A stretch of 45,000 bases of DNA from Anaeromyces robustus (taxonomy: Eukaryota > Neocallimastigomycota > Neocallimastigomycetes > Neocallimastigales > Neocallimastigaceae): contig MCFG01000203.1 in assembly GCA_002104895.1 (NCBI GenBank), positions 1 through 45,000 of the forward strand, in the 5' to 3' direction. The position numbers were made by a program, and so were the translations under genes. This document shows positions 1-13,250 of the stretch, in pieces. The notes under the pieces are model-generated. The model saw nothing but the letters and a program-made list of their open reading frames with translations, was not told the origin of the DNA and ran no database searches. Every line of letters starts with the position of its first letter. The stretch's first letter is position 1.

Positions 1-733
1 TCATATTTATGGTGGTACATGGAAAAAAGGAAACAAAGTAAAATTTACTAATATTGGTTCTCTTCTTGAAGAAAATGATTATGTTGCTGTACTTCCAAAT
101 TATGGTCTTTTCCCATTTGCTGTTTTTGAAGATATGATTTATGATGTTTATACTGCTATTCAATGGACTTTTGAAAATATTCAAAAATATGGTGGTGATC
201 CAAAAAGAGTTACTCTTGTTGGACATTCTGCTGGTGCTCATTTAGTTGCTTTAACTTTATTTAAATCATATAATTATATGGAAAATAATGGTGAAATTTT
301 AAATCCATTACCAACTTTTGAAAAAGTTATATTATTAGCTGGTCCATACGATTTTGATGATGTTGAAGTAGCTAAAATGGGTTATCAAGAAGAAAATGTT
401 GAAGATTTTAATAATGGTCTCCTTGAAAAGACTGTACAAATTCTTTTCAGAACTAAAGTTGTTTCTCCATATGATATAGTTAGATCTATGCCAGACAATT
501 CTGTTAATGATTCCTTTAACGTTAATAGATTTATTTTATATTATACATCTAATGATGATTTAGTTCCTAAAAATTCTGCTGTTAAGCTTATTGATCAAAT
601 TAAACGTGTTTGTCCAAATATTAGCATTGAATATGTCTTCAAAGAAAACTATACCCATAATGATATTGTTAAAGGTATTAGATATGGTAATGAAGTACAA
701 AAAGATATTTATATGAGTTTAGTGAGACTTTAA
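1..733 (+). CDS. Alpha/beta-hydrolase esterase, tandem copy 1 (5' truncated by window edge)
   Basis: The frame is open from base 2 to the TAA at 731-733, so the start codon and signal peptide lie outside the window. The protein begins HIYGGTW, the HGG-type oxyanion-hole motif. It continues through YGGDPKRVTLVGHSAGAH, which carries the nucleophile Ser in GHSAG. The likely acid is in TSNDDLVP and the likely catalytic His is in YTHNDIV, giving a complete triad. The segment order and the GGDP...GHSAGAH block resemble isoprenylcysteine methylesterase/kynurenine formamidase-type carboxylesterases. The substrate cannot be told from sequence. The downstream paralog at 1822-3075 is very similar along its whole length, which shows a tandem duplication. 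Where that copy has its second intron, this copy reads straight through (between bases 29 and 30). Confidence 0.85.
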   Translation, partial: HIYGGTWKKGNKVKFTNIGSLLEENDYVAVLPNYGLFPFAVFEDMIYDVYTAIQWTFENIQKYGGDPKRVTLVGHSAGAHLVALTLFKSYNYMENNGEILNPLPTFEKVILLAGPYDFDDVEVAKMGYQEENVEDFNNGLLEKTVQILFRTKVVSPYDIVRSMPDNSVNDSFNVNRFILYYTSNDDLVPKNSAVKLIDQIKRVCPNISIEYVFKENYTHNDIVKGIRYGNEVQKDIYMSLVRL

Positions 734-1173
734 ATATATTAAAAATACTAAAAAAAAAAAAAAGTAAAATAACAATATTAAAAGTACATATCTTCAATAT
801 CTAAATAATTTATTTAATTTAATAATTTAATGATTTTTGAGACATATTTATCTATTAACATATTATAATATAATTACTTTTTAAATTTTAATTATTACTT
901 TTATTTTTTTCTATATGTATATTATGTTAAAAATTATATTAATTAATCATTAAAAATAAATAAAAATAAAAAAATAAAAAATATATATTCAATTAAAATA
1001 TATATAACCAAAATATTATCAAAGTTTATATTATTTTTTTTTTAATTTCATTATATTACGCCTAATAATCAATTTATTTTAATTATATTTATTTAGTTAT
1101 AGAAATATTATTGGTTAATATAAATTAATTTTTATTATGTTTTGTCAATATTTTAAATATTTACCGTTTTTGC

Positions 1174-1268
<95 letters not shown>

Positions 1269-1294
1269 TATTATTTATTTATTTATTTATTTAT

Positions 1295-1366
<72 letters not shown>

Positions 1367-1821
1367 TAATTATTAATAGAAACAGTCATAAATTAAATAA
1401 ATTAAAATATAAAATATTATTTTTATTTAATTTAATTTGAATAATAGCAAAAAAAATTAAATCAAAAGAAAACAATGATTTTTTATTATATTATTGAACA
1501 ATAAAACAATAAAAATGAGTTTTTATATTAATTACGTATTACGAACGGAAAATAAAAAAATTAAATAATTATAATATATAATTTTTATTAAATATGGTAA
1601 AAAAAAATATAAAAAAAAGTATTTTTAGCTCTCTAAAATATGTAAAAAAAATATATATATGTATATATATATTTTTTTTTAACAATAACATAATAAAATA
1701 ATAAAAATAATATATAAATTAATGAATAAATTATACAATAATTAATAATTTATTTATATTTACGAAAAATTAATAATACTACCATAATATATCTTTTTTA
1801 ATTAAATAACAAATAATCATA
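734..1821. other. AT-rich intergenic spacer between tandem esterases
   Basis: No coding sequence or RNA gene is visible. The spacer holds A/T homopolymers, the (TTTA)n array listed separately, and presumably the 3' end of copy 1 and the promoter of copy 2. No specific promoter element could be identified against the A+T background. Confidence 0.6.
1174..1369 (+). repeat. (TTTA)n microsatellite
   Basis: A nearly perfect TTTA tetranucleotide array on the plus strand, interrupted twice by TATATT near 1268 and 1292. It makes a spurious open frame of repeating FIYL that should not be read as a gene. Confidence 0.97.
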
Positions 1822-3075
1822 ATGAATTACAATATTATTATAAAATTATTATTTACCATTATAATTACTATTTCATTTTGTAATGCTAATTTTTTAACGG
1901 ATAAAATTGAAGCACTTGGAGATTTAAAAAATGATTATGAAAATTACATAAAAGTTACAAATATTGAGTAAGTTTTTTTTTTTTTTTTTTAAATATTTAT
2001 TATACATAATTATAAAAGAATTAAAGTATTATAATAATTATAATATAATAATAATTAAAAATTACATAAATAAATTATAATTTAATAATTAATAATTCCA
2101 TAAATAAAATATAATTTTGAAATTAATTCAATTATTTATAGACGTAATATTCAATTCAATCCTTCAAGAACTCTTGATGTTTACTATAATAAAGACGAAA
2201 TAAATTATGAATTAAAGCCAGTCGTCATACATATTTTTGGTGGTACATGGACAAAAGGTAATTAATAATTACATAATTATTTTCAAATAAATTAAATTAT
2301 TATGTAAAAATAAAATATAAAAATATACTAATTAATATGTAATAAAATATTAATAATAATATATTTATATATAGGTAACAAGTTCAAATTTACCAATATT
2401 GGTTCTCTTCTTGAGGAAAATGATTATGTTGCTGTACTTCCAAATTATGGTCTTTTCCCATTTGCTGTTTTAGAAGATATGATATATGATGTTTATACTG
2501 CTATTCAATGGACTTTTGAAAATATTCAAAAATATGGTGGTGATCCAAAAAGAGTTACTCTTATTGGACATTCTGCTGGTGCTCATTTAATTTCATTAAC
2601 TTTATTTAAATCATATAATTATATGGAAAATAATGGTAAAACTTTATCACCATTACCATATTTTGAAAAAGTTGTATTATTAGCCGGTCCATATGATATT
2701 GATGATATTGAAGTAGCTAAAATGGATTATAATGACGATGCTGAAGATTATGATAATGGTATTCTTGAAAATACTTTAAAACTTCTTTTCAGAACTAATA
2801 TTATTTCACCATATGATATTGTTAAATCTATGCCAGATAACTATGTTAAAGATTCATTTAATGTTAAAAAGTTTATACTCTATTATACTTCCAATGATAC
2901 TAAAGTACCAGAATCTTCTGCCTTAAAACTTATTGATCAATTAAAACGTGTTTGTCCAACAATAGATATTAATTATGTATATAAAGAAAATTTTGGTCAT
3001 AGTGATATTGTTAATGGTATTAGATTTGATAACCAAGAACAAAAAGATATTTATATGTCTTTAATTAAACTTTAA
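1822..3075 (+). CDS. Secreted alpha/beta-hydrolase esterase, tandem copy 2 (3 exons)
   Basis: Exons are 1822-1967, 2142-2257 and 2375-3075, joining in frame to 320 residues. Intron 1 (GTAAGT...TAG) and intron 2 (GTAATT...TAG) obey GT-AG, and both joins restore the frame. The ATG was chosen because it opens a hydrophobic N-terminus ending ...SFCNA, a good signal peptide of about 22 residues, so the enzyme is probably secreted. HIFGGTW (79-85) supplies the oxyanion hole, Ser154 lies in GHSAG, and Asp262 (TSNDTKVP) and His296 (FGHSDIV) complete a Ser-Asp-His triad. It resembles methylesterase/kynurenine formamidase-like carboxylesterases; the substrate is unknown. It is a tandem paralog of the truncated gene at 1-733. 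Confidence 0.88.
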
Positions 3076-3431
3076 ATATAATATAAAATAAAATAATATG
3101 TATAGATAAATAATAAATTTTATTTGATTAGAATTAGAATCTTTATGCTATAAAAAATATATTATAGAAATGAAAATCAAATTAAAATTTACTTTATACT
3201 TTTTACTTTTTATTTCTTTAAATATAAAATAACAATAAAATAATTACTATTATAGAAATTTATTATATCTCTTTATTTTTAGTAGTAAATATACTATATA
3301 AGCGATTGAATTTTTATACTAAATTTTAAAAACTTTCCCAACGATCCACAGTGAAAAAAACACAACTAATATATATATTATTTATTAATAAAAAAAATTT
3401 AAATATTAAATATAATAAATATATTATCATT

Positions 3432-3483
3432 TTAACAAAATTGGAAACATTTTTTTATTGAAAAATGTTTCCAATTTTGTTAA
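3432..3483. repeat. Perfect inverted repeat, 23-bp stem
   Basis: Arm 3432-3454 is perfectly complementary to 3461-3483, with a 6-nt loop (TTATTG). The stem contains the relatively GC-rich core ttggaaac/gtttccaa. It could fold as a strong hairpin in RNA or extrude as a cruciform. Confidence 0.9.
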
Positions 3484-3487
3484 TTAC

Positions 3488-3516
3488 TAATGTTAATCTT
3501 TATTAGATTAACATTA
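3488..3516. repeat. Second inverted repeat, 12-bp stem
   Basis: Arms 3488-3499 (taatgttaatct) and 3505-3516 pair perfectly around a 5-nt loop, only 4 bp after the larger hairpin ends. The pair may be one structured unit. Confidence 0.8.
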
Positions 3517-4159
3517 ATAATTAACAGTTTTAAATATTTAATATATATATATATTCTATTCATTATTTGCTAATATAGTTTTTTATTTTTTTTTATTATA
3601 GTAAAAATTTGTAAGGTTCAGGTTTATAAATATATAATTGTTTTTATAAATTAGTCATTATGATTAAGGCCACACCTCAATTATTATTAATAGATTATTT
3701 TATTATTGAAAATTATTACTAATTATACTTATTTAAAAAGCTAAGTATCTACTTTGCCATTTTGTAGTCTTTTATATATATTTAAAATTAAATATTAATT
3801 ATTTAGAAGGTTAAAAATATTTAAAATAGTATTTAAATTATAAAAAAATTTTAATTACTATTTTTTACATAATTTATACTATTTTTTTTATAAAATAAAC
3901 GATATAGTTAAAATATTTAATTTTTTTATGATATATATCAATATCTATTATACTATACACAAAAAAAATTTTTTTATAAAATAAATAAAAAATATATGAA
4001 TATAAATTATTATATTTTATATTTTATTATATTAAAATATAAATGTAACAATTATTGAATATTCTTTTATAAAAAACCAATAAATAATAATATATTTGTT
4101 TTATATTTATCAATATCAATATTAAACATAAGAAATAAATAAAAAATATATACAATACA

Positions 4160-6920
<2,761 letters not shown>

Positions 6921-7646
6921 ATAAATATTGAAAAAAAAAAAAAAAGAAAATAAGTAAAATGGATTAGATATAAAATTGTCTTCTATTAAAAACATATACA
7001 ATTATTAATTGTTGTATTAATATTTTAATTACAATTTACTATTACTTTTACTTTTAATTATTTACTAAAGTAATTAAAATTCATTAAATAGGGAATTTCG
7101 TATATGAAATATTATATAATATATTAACAATTTTTATTATAAAGAAATAAGCTAAATTTTTATTTTTCTTAAAAATTATAATAACCTTTTTTATATTTCT
7201 ACAGAACCAATACTATCAATATTAACTAATAATAATTAAATAAAGAAATTATAAAATATATAAGTTATACATTATTTAAGAAAAAGAATAAAAATTAATA
7301 GCATTAATATTAATTGTTAGCGATTCAACCAATATTAGTTTTAAAAACATATTATTGTTAATAAAAATTAATTACTCAAATATAATAAATTATTTTAAAA
7401 AAGCAGATAATTAAATTTTTATTTTGTAAATATTAACAATAAACTTTATTTCTTTTATTATGTTTATAATTAAGCTTTTCATAACAATATGAAATAAAAT
7501 GAAAATAAATTAATATTTATTTAATAATATAATTTATTTTACTGTTATTTAATAAAATAATCTAATGAAAATTATTTATGAAAGTAGATAATTGTTTTTA
7601 CATTGTAAATATTGTTAAAAGTATAAAAAAAAAAATTTTTTTTTAA
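6921..7646. other. AT-rich spacer, no gene seen
   Basis: Noncoding A+T-rich DNA between the intact receptor and the receptor-tail relic. I searched for transmembrane or solute-binding-domain relics matching the upstream gene and saw none. Confidence 0.5.
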
Positions 7647-7946
7647 TTTTTAACAATTAAAATAATATATATCAGTGTAATAAAAAAGGATGAAGTATTA
7701 GAAATTATACAACGAATTAGAGTAACTGAATTATTTTATAATAAAACAGACGTTACAATAGATTTTCCTATTAGTAATACAAGTAATAACAAAACAGGAA
7801 ATTCAACAGCTTCATATAAATTAAAATCATTTTATTCAGAAATAATTGATTGTCATAATAGATCTTATATAACTATCAAAAAGAGATATATTATTATTAT
7901 ATTTATAATAAATGATACTAAAAAGTCTGATATCAGTAATATATAA
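7647..7946 (+). pseudogene. Orphan C-terminal tail of a second class C receptor
   Basis: This frame is open from 7647 to the TAA at 7944-7946. It reads IIYISVIKKDEVLEIIQRIRV and then a Ser/Asn/Thr-rich stretch with FPISNTSNNKTGNS. This aligns with the end of the intact receptor upstream (ILPVLIKKDETTEIIEKIRV, then LTVSNINTIKTKNSNS). The match begins at the end of TM7 and covers the cytosolic tail only. No solute-binding or other TM coding is seen before it and there is no start, so it is best read as the 3' remnant of a tandem duplicate that lost its 5' part. It could instead be an unused alternative 3' exon of the upstream gene. Confidence 0.75.
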
Positions 7947-8471
7947 ATAAACAAAGACACGAGAAAATAAAATAAACTAATATTAATACTTACAATATTT
8001 ACATAAGAATAATAATAAAACTATTATTTAATTAAAAAATATATATCCTATCTTTAAATATTTTTTTTTTCTTAATCAATCAATTATTTTTAGTGAACTA
8101 ATTAAAATAATTACAATATATAAAAAATTTTTTTTAAAATATTGTGAATGTCAATTCGTATCTTAATATAATAAACTTTACATTATTTTATCAAAAAATC
8201 CATAATAATTGTGAACTAAATATATTGAAAATTATATATAAAAAATATTTAAAGTTTAGGTAAAATGTACCTAACAGAACAGCTAAAAAAAAAAAAATTA
8301 TTATATAATATCATTTATACCTTTATAGAAATAATTTCTTGTTTATACTTTTAGTTGTTTATTTAATATATTCACATTTTGTTATATATATTTGATATAT
8401 AATCAATAAAATATTATTCAAAATATATATATATATATTTATATTTAATTTCTTTTTCACAATCTAAAACT
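7947..8471. other. AT-rich convergent spacer
   Basis: Noncoding region between the plus-strand receptor remnant and the minus-strand peptidase gene. Nothing but A/T runs is recognisable. Confidence 0.5.
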
Positions 8472-9178
8472 TTATAAATCAAACTTTCTTAAAGGTTTTG
8501 ACAATTTTTGTCCATTTTGCTCCTTTTCCTCTTCTTTTAAATCATTTTTAGATTTTTCTTTTGAACTTTCTTTTAAACTCTTTTTTCTTTTTTCTTTTTT
8601 TCTTACATTTATTCCTTTTTTTTTATTTATTTTTTGAGCTTCATTAAAAAGTTTATTATATTTAATTGTAATATATTTAAATGTATTTTGTTCTGGGAAA
8701 ATGTAATCATTATCAACATAATAAATATCATATGATGATCTTGATTCACCTTTCTCAGTCCATCCCATAGTTTTTAAAATTTCTATTATACCTGGTCCAA
8801 TTAAGCCATATTTATTATTTTTACCAACAATTTCAAGGAATTCTTCATTTGTAACATTATCACTTTGAGTGTAATATAATAAAGTATCTTCTTTATAATA
8901 ATACTTAATATTATCTTTATTAAGTAAAAAACTAGTATCATCATCATCAGGAATTTCATTATTTTTTTCGAAATCAATATGTATTACACTACTTCCTGGA
9001 TAAAAAATTTCATTAAAAGTTTGAAGAGGAATAACATGATTTTCATTAATTAAAAATCCTATACTTTTTTCTTTTAAAAAATAATCCTTAGCAATTTTTG
9101 TGACTAATTTTTTAGTCTTTTCACTCAATTGTTCATAACATTGAAAATACTTTTTTTCTATTAAATTATTCATTAATA

Positions 9179-9210
<32 letters not shown>

Positions 9211-10215
9211 AAGCAATTAAATTCTTTATGTAATAATGATAAATTTTTAAATAAATATTCTTTAGTATTAATATCCACAATATTTTTTGTGAATATACTT
9301 AATGGAGAAAACATTAAAAATTTAGAATTACTTAAATTTTGGATATATTCATTAATATTATTAGATTGTTTTAACAATTCCCATGGAAAACTTAAAATTA
9401 TTTTTGGTACAAATTTAACAGAATCTGCCGCTTGTTTTTCTTCATCATATATAATAGGTGATAATAATAATGATAAAGGCTCATCCGTATTTTTCAATTC
9501 ATGTAATATTTCATTATTAGTAAAACCAAATGCATGAATTATTTCATGAATTATTATCCGACTATACTTCTTTCTATTAAAAATTTTTAAAGCTTGTGGA
9601 TTTGATTTTAAATTATTAAATATCATAATAAAGTCATTCTTTTTATATACAGGTTTATTTTTGATATTTAACTGCTTAGCAAGAGCTTGGGTATATACAT
9701 AGGTTTGTGACCACTCTTTGTTATTTAATTTTTTTAAAGGGATATAATTTATATCTACTGCTTGGCCAATAAAATGTTCTAGTCCATACTTTGAAAAGTC
9801 GTCAACATAAACTTCAAAAACAATTTGTTGATAAAATTCTTTATAAAAACAATAAATTAAATAAATTAAATAATTTTATATATTTCAATAAACTGGTTCT
9901 TTTTGTAGAAATTTTTTCCTTATTATATTTTTTATATGAAAATATAACAAGAGAATATATATATTAATAATTACCTAAAGTATTTGATAATACTTCAAAT
10001 GAATATATAAAATCATTTTTAATAATATTACATGCATTATTAAAATTATCTATACAATGAAAATTATATTTAAAATTCTTGGTTTCAATTACTTCATTAT
10101 AAGAACTTTGAAATTTAGTTGAATTACTATTTGTTATAATAACAGTGCATACAAATTTAAAGAGTACGAAAATAATATATAAAAAAACTTTAATATCCAT
10201 TAACATTTTAAACAT
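8472..10215 (-). CDS. Secreted leishmanolysin-like (M8) metallopeptidase, 2 exons
   Basis: Exon 1 is 10215-9975 and exon 2 is 9838-8472; the 136-bp intron (GTAATT...AAG) joins in phase to give 535 residues. The N-terminus up to ...VCTVIIT is a signal peptide. The start is the first ATG; others at residues 4 and 6 are possible. His178-Glu179-x2-His182-x2-Gly-Phe (HEIIHAFGF) is the M8 zinc-binding motif. His367 in GSSVIHIDF is the likely third zinc ligand, and GIIEILKTMGW near the end of the catalytic domain fits the Met-turn region. The gap between the motif and the third His is longer than in leishmanolysin and includes an Asn-Asp repeat (~290-300). The last ~60 residues are a Lys/Glu-rich charged tail. 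There is no C-terminal membrane segment, so secretion is likely. Confidence 0.85.
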
Positions 10216-11093
10216 TTTAAATGTTTTTTTTTTTTTTTTTTTTTTTAATATTTTTAAAATTCAAAAAATTTCAAAATTAAGCATGTTAATTATGTATACT
10301 AATATGTATTAAATATCAGTTAATAGTAATATATATTATAGAAAATAATAAAATTTTAATATTTTATACGTATATAATAAATAATGTAGTTTTTCTTTAT
10401 TCTAGTTTATACAAAAATTCTTATCTTAAACTTTATTAATTTAATAATAAATAATTAATTAATCTATTAATTCAAAAAAAAATATCAACGAATTTAATTT
10501 GTTAACTATTTTTTTTTAATATAATATATTTAAAATTCAATAAATTTCTCTTAAAAGAAATTAATGTTAATATCCATTATTCCACAATCCAAAAGATTCA
10601 ATATTATTTAAATTAATAACAAATGTAATATGATTTTTGCATTCATAATTTAAAATTATAAAAAGATAATCATAAAGAAAAATAAATAAACAATAATAGA
10701 ATCTAAATAAAAGGCTTAATGATTTTTTTTTAAAAAAAAAAAAAAAGAAAAAAGATATAAACATTTTACATGAAATTTAACAGACTTAATATTTAATAAT
10801 ATAAAATATTAATATTCTAAAATATTTTATATTTTTGTTTATTATTATCAAGCCACAATTTAATAAAGTGAATAATACATCTAATATTTATATAAATCAT
10901 TAAATTGTAACTTTTTATATATACTTAACATAACTACTCACTACTCTTTAAACTTTAATAATCAGAAAATTGATTTTAACTGTAAGTGTTTTAATAAATT
11001 AATAAGAATTATTTTGTTTTAACAAGAATTCTAAAAGAATATTTTTTTTTTCTTTTATAATTCCTTTTTTTTTTCTTCATAATATCAACAATT
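10216..11093. other. AT-rich upstream region of the M8 gene
   Basis: This presumably contains the minus-strand promoter of the peptidase, including a ~20-nt T run (poly-A on the coding strand) just upstream of its ATG. A 65-codon minus frame at 10567-10764 has a somewhat protein-like end (ECKNHITFVINLNN) but no recognisable domain. Confidence 0.45.
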
Positions 11094-11094
11094 T

Positions 11095-11324
<230 letters not shown>

Positions 11325-11413
11325 TATTATTATTTTTAGATTATTCTATATTTTCCATTTTTATATAAATAATAAAAATTTTTATAATAAACATTGACTT
11401 AGATATACTTTAT

Positions 11414-11424
11414 CTTTTATTAAT
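11414..11424. repeat. SINE target-site duplication, left copy
   Basis: cttttattaat, identical to the copy after the A-tail at 11933-11943. Confidence 0.85.
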
Positions 11425-11932
11425 GTCAAACCAGTTTTTATCCTGGTTGTTAAGGCGTTGTCTTAGCATACATAAGGTCTCTGGTTCGACCCCGCGGGTC
11501 TGATGTTTCCTCTATGTGGGTTTTTCATCAGGACTTGTTCGACCGCCAGGTTAAGTATTGTCCTTCCTTAATTATACCAAACTTCTTAATTTAATAATTT
11601 ATTGTACTGCCTGATACTTATAGTCTTTAATATTGTTTCTTTGAGAAAATCCAACCTGTACCAATCAATAACGTAGAATAACCAAGTGAATTAGAATCAC
11701 GTGACCATTGGGCTTTTCATCAGCCTTGTTTGAGGTTTGTCGGGCACCGAGAATGTGTGGCTTGCGGATATAAATTCAGCAATTATTGTACATGATTGGG
11801 AAAGCCGAAGCTGACTTTCAGTATGGCAGTCCATGAGGGACACACTACCACCTAATTATTAGGGAGTGGGTTTACTGCTTCACATTAGGGAAGGTCAAAG
11901 AAGCATACCCCGGTCATAGCAAAAAAAAAAAA
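11425..11932 (+). mobile_element. tRNA-like SINE with A-tail and target-site duplication
   Basis: A ~508-bp block of distinctly less A+T-rich sequence. Near its 5' end is a Pol III A-box-like stretch (tggttgttaagg, 11444-11455) and a B-box (ggttcgacccc, 11483-11493) at tRNA-like spacing. The element ends in a run of 12 A (11921-11932). The 11-bp direct repeat cttttattaat flanks it at 11414-11424 and 11933-11943, which marks a target-primed insertion. The tRNA-like head does not fold into a clean cloverleaf, so it is tRNA-derived rather than a functional tRNA. The body (roughly 11510-11920) has no open frame. Mobilisation would have needed a LINE enzyme; LINE relics occur elsewhere in the window. 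Confidence 0.85.
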
Positions 11933-11943
11933 CTTTTATTAAT
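11933..11943. repeat. SINE target-site duplication, right copy
   Basis: cttttattaat directly after the A12 tail, identical to 11414-11424. Confidence 0.85.
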
Positions 11944-12611
11944 ATATTTTTATAATATTAAGTTTCTTTATATACAAGTTATTGGACTTTTTCAAATCAT
12001 AAATTTATAATTACAAGCATAAATATATGATATAAAAGAAAGACAAAAGTATATAATTTGAAGACAATATCTTTCTTTTATATCATATATTTATCTCTGT
12101 AATTCAATAATTTAATATAAAAAATATTTATGCCTGTAATTTAATATTAAAAATATTTTGTTTTATTTTTGTTTCATTTTTTACTTGTTTTTGTACCATT
12201 TTTATAATTTAAAACTTTATATATATATTTTTTTTTAATTTTATTATTATTCTTTTTTGTATGTATTTTTTTTTAAATATCAATAATTAAATAAATAAAT
12301 AGATAAATAATAAAAAAGGAAATTCTTCTTTTTCTAATGTTAATAATATACAATTTTTATTGTTAATAAAAATTGTTAAAAGAAAAAGAAAAAGAAAAAG
12401 AAAAAATAATAATAATAAAACAAATTGTATTGTATTATATAAATTATATACAGTATAAAATATGAATTGAATAATATAAACCAATAAACCAATAAATAAA
12501 TAAAAATAATAATAATAATAATAATTAAAACTTAAAAATAAATAATAAAATAAAAAAGATAATTATTGTCTTAAAAAAAATAAAATTAAAATTAAAAAAA
12601 AAAAAAAAAAA
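11944..12611. other. AT-rich region upstream of the I9-like gene
   Basis: No gene is visible. It contains a (GAAAAA)n-like stretch near 12378-12405, AAT repeats, and a long A tract immediately preceding the ATG at 12612. A-rich leaders before start codons recur in this window. Confidence 0.5.
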
Positions 12612-13132
12612 ATGAAAATGAAAAGTTTTTACTGTTGTATTGTATTAATTATTATATTTATTAGTTTAGTTAGTGCTGCAGGTGAAGAATATTACCTTGT
12701 TCTAGCTGACAAAAATGAGGCAGAATCTGTTCATGATGAAATTTATAAATTAATTTTAGAAAATAAAAACACTTTTAAAGATCAACAAAAATTTGAAAAA
12801 GTTGAAAAAGACTTTCAAAGTAAGAAAGATACTTTTGCATTAGATTATGGAAATACAGGTTATGTTTATCAAATTACAACTACTAAAGACTCTGCTATTC
12901 TTGTAGCTTATCTTAATCCAGAATTAATTCCAAAGGTTGAAAAATTACCAAATGTTATTGGTATTGAAGAAAATAAAACAGATACTATCGATGATGATTA
13001 TTATGTTCCCACTAAAACTCAAATGAATACAAACACCGTTAATATTCCAACTACCAAAATGTCTGTCACTAATGAAACACCAACTTCTTCTGTTCCTATT
13101 AGTTCACCAGTAATTAGTGCAACTTCTATTGC

Positions 13133-13168
<36 letters not shown>

Positions 13169-13250
13169 ATCAGGTTCAATTTCAAAATATATTATGACAA
13201 AAAATAGTTATTTTATAGTTATAAGTCTTATCTTATACTTATTCATTTAA
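12612..13250 (+). CDS. Secreted I9-propeptide/inhibitor-like protein, possibly membrane anchored
   Basis: Single-exon gene of 212 residues. Residues 1-22 (ending LVSAAG) form a signal peptide. Residues ~26-120 begin YYLVLADKNEAESVHDEIYKL and end LIPKVEKLPNVIGIEENK, the alpha/beta pattern and closing motif of the inhibitor I9/subtilisin propeptide fold. No peptidase S8 domain follows. Instead there is a Thr/Ser/Pro-rich stalk (~130-170), a run of ten Asn encoded by AAT/AAC repeats, and a C-terminal hydrophobic segment (YFIVISLILYLFI). Such a tail could be a GPI-attachment signal after NTSGS or a membrane anchor. The probable role is surface-held or secreted inhibition of subtilisin-type peptidases. 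The I9 assignment rests on a pattern seen by eye, so it is moderately certain. Confidence 0.7.

Larger units (their letters stand above)
3076..4159. other. AT-rich spacer with twin hairpins
   Basis: No gene is visible. The notable content is two adjacent inverted repeats at 3432-3516 (separate entries). A few short less AT-rich stretches, for example near 3340 and 3670, have no recognisable coding content. Confidence 0.5.

Noticed and set aside
10567-10764. Minus-strand 65-codon frame ending ECKNHITFVINLNN...
   Set aside because: The second half looks protein-like, but the first is poly-F/K low complexity. There is no recognisable domain and no supporting exon nearby.
11427-11505. A functional tRNA gene at the head of the SINE
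   Set aside because: A- and B-box-like motifs are present, but no acceptor stem pairs, the T stem is poor and the anticodon stem needs an 8-nt loop; it is tRNA-derived sequence only.
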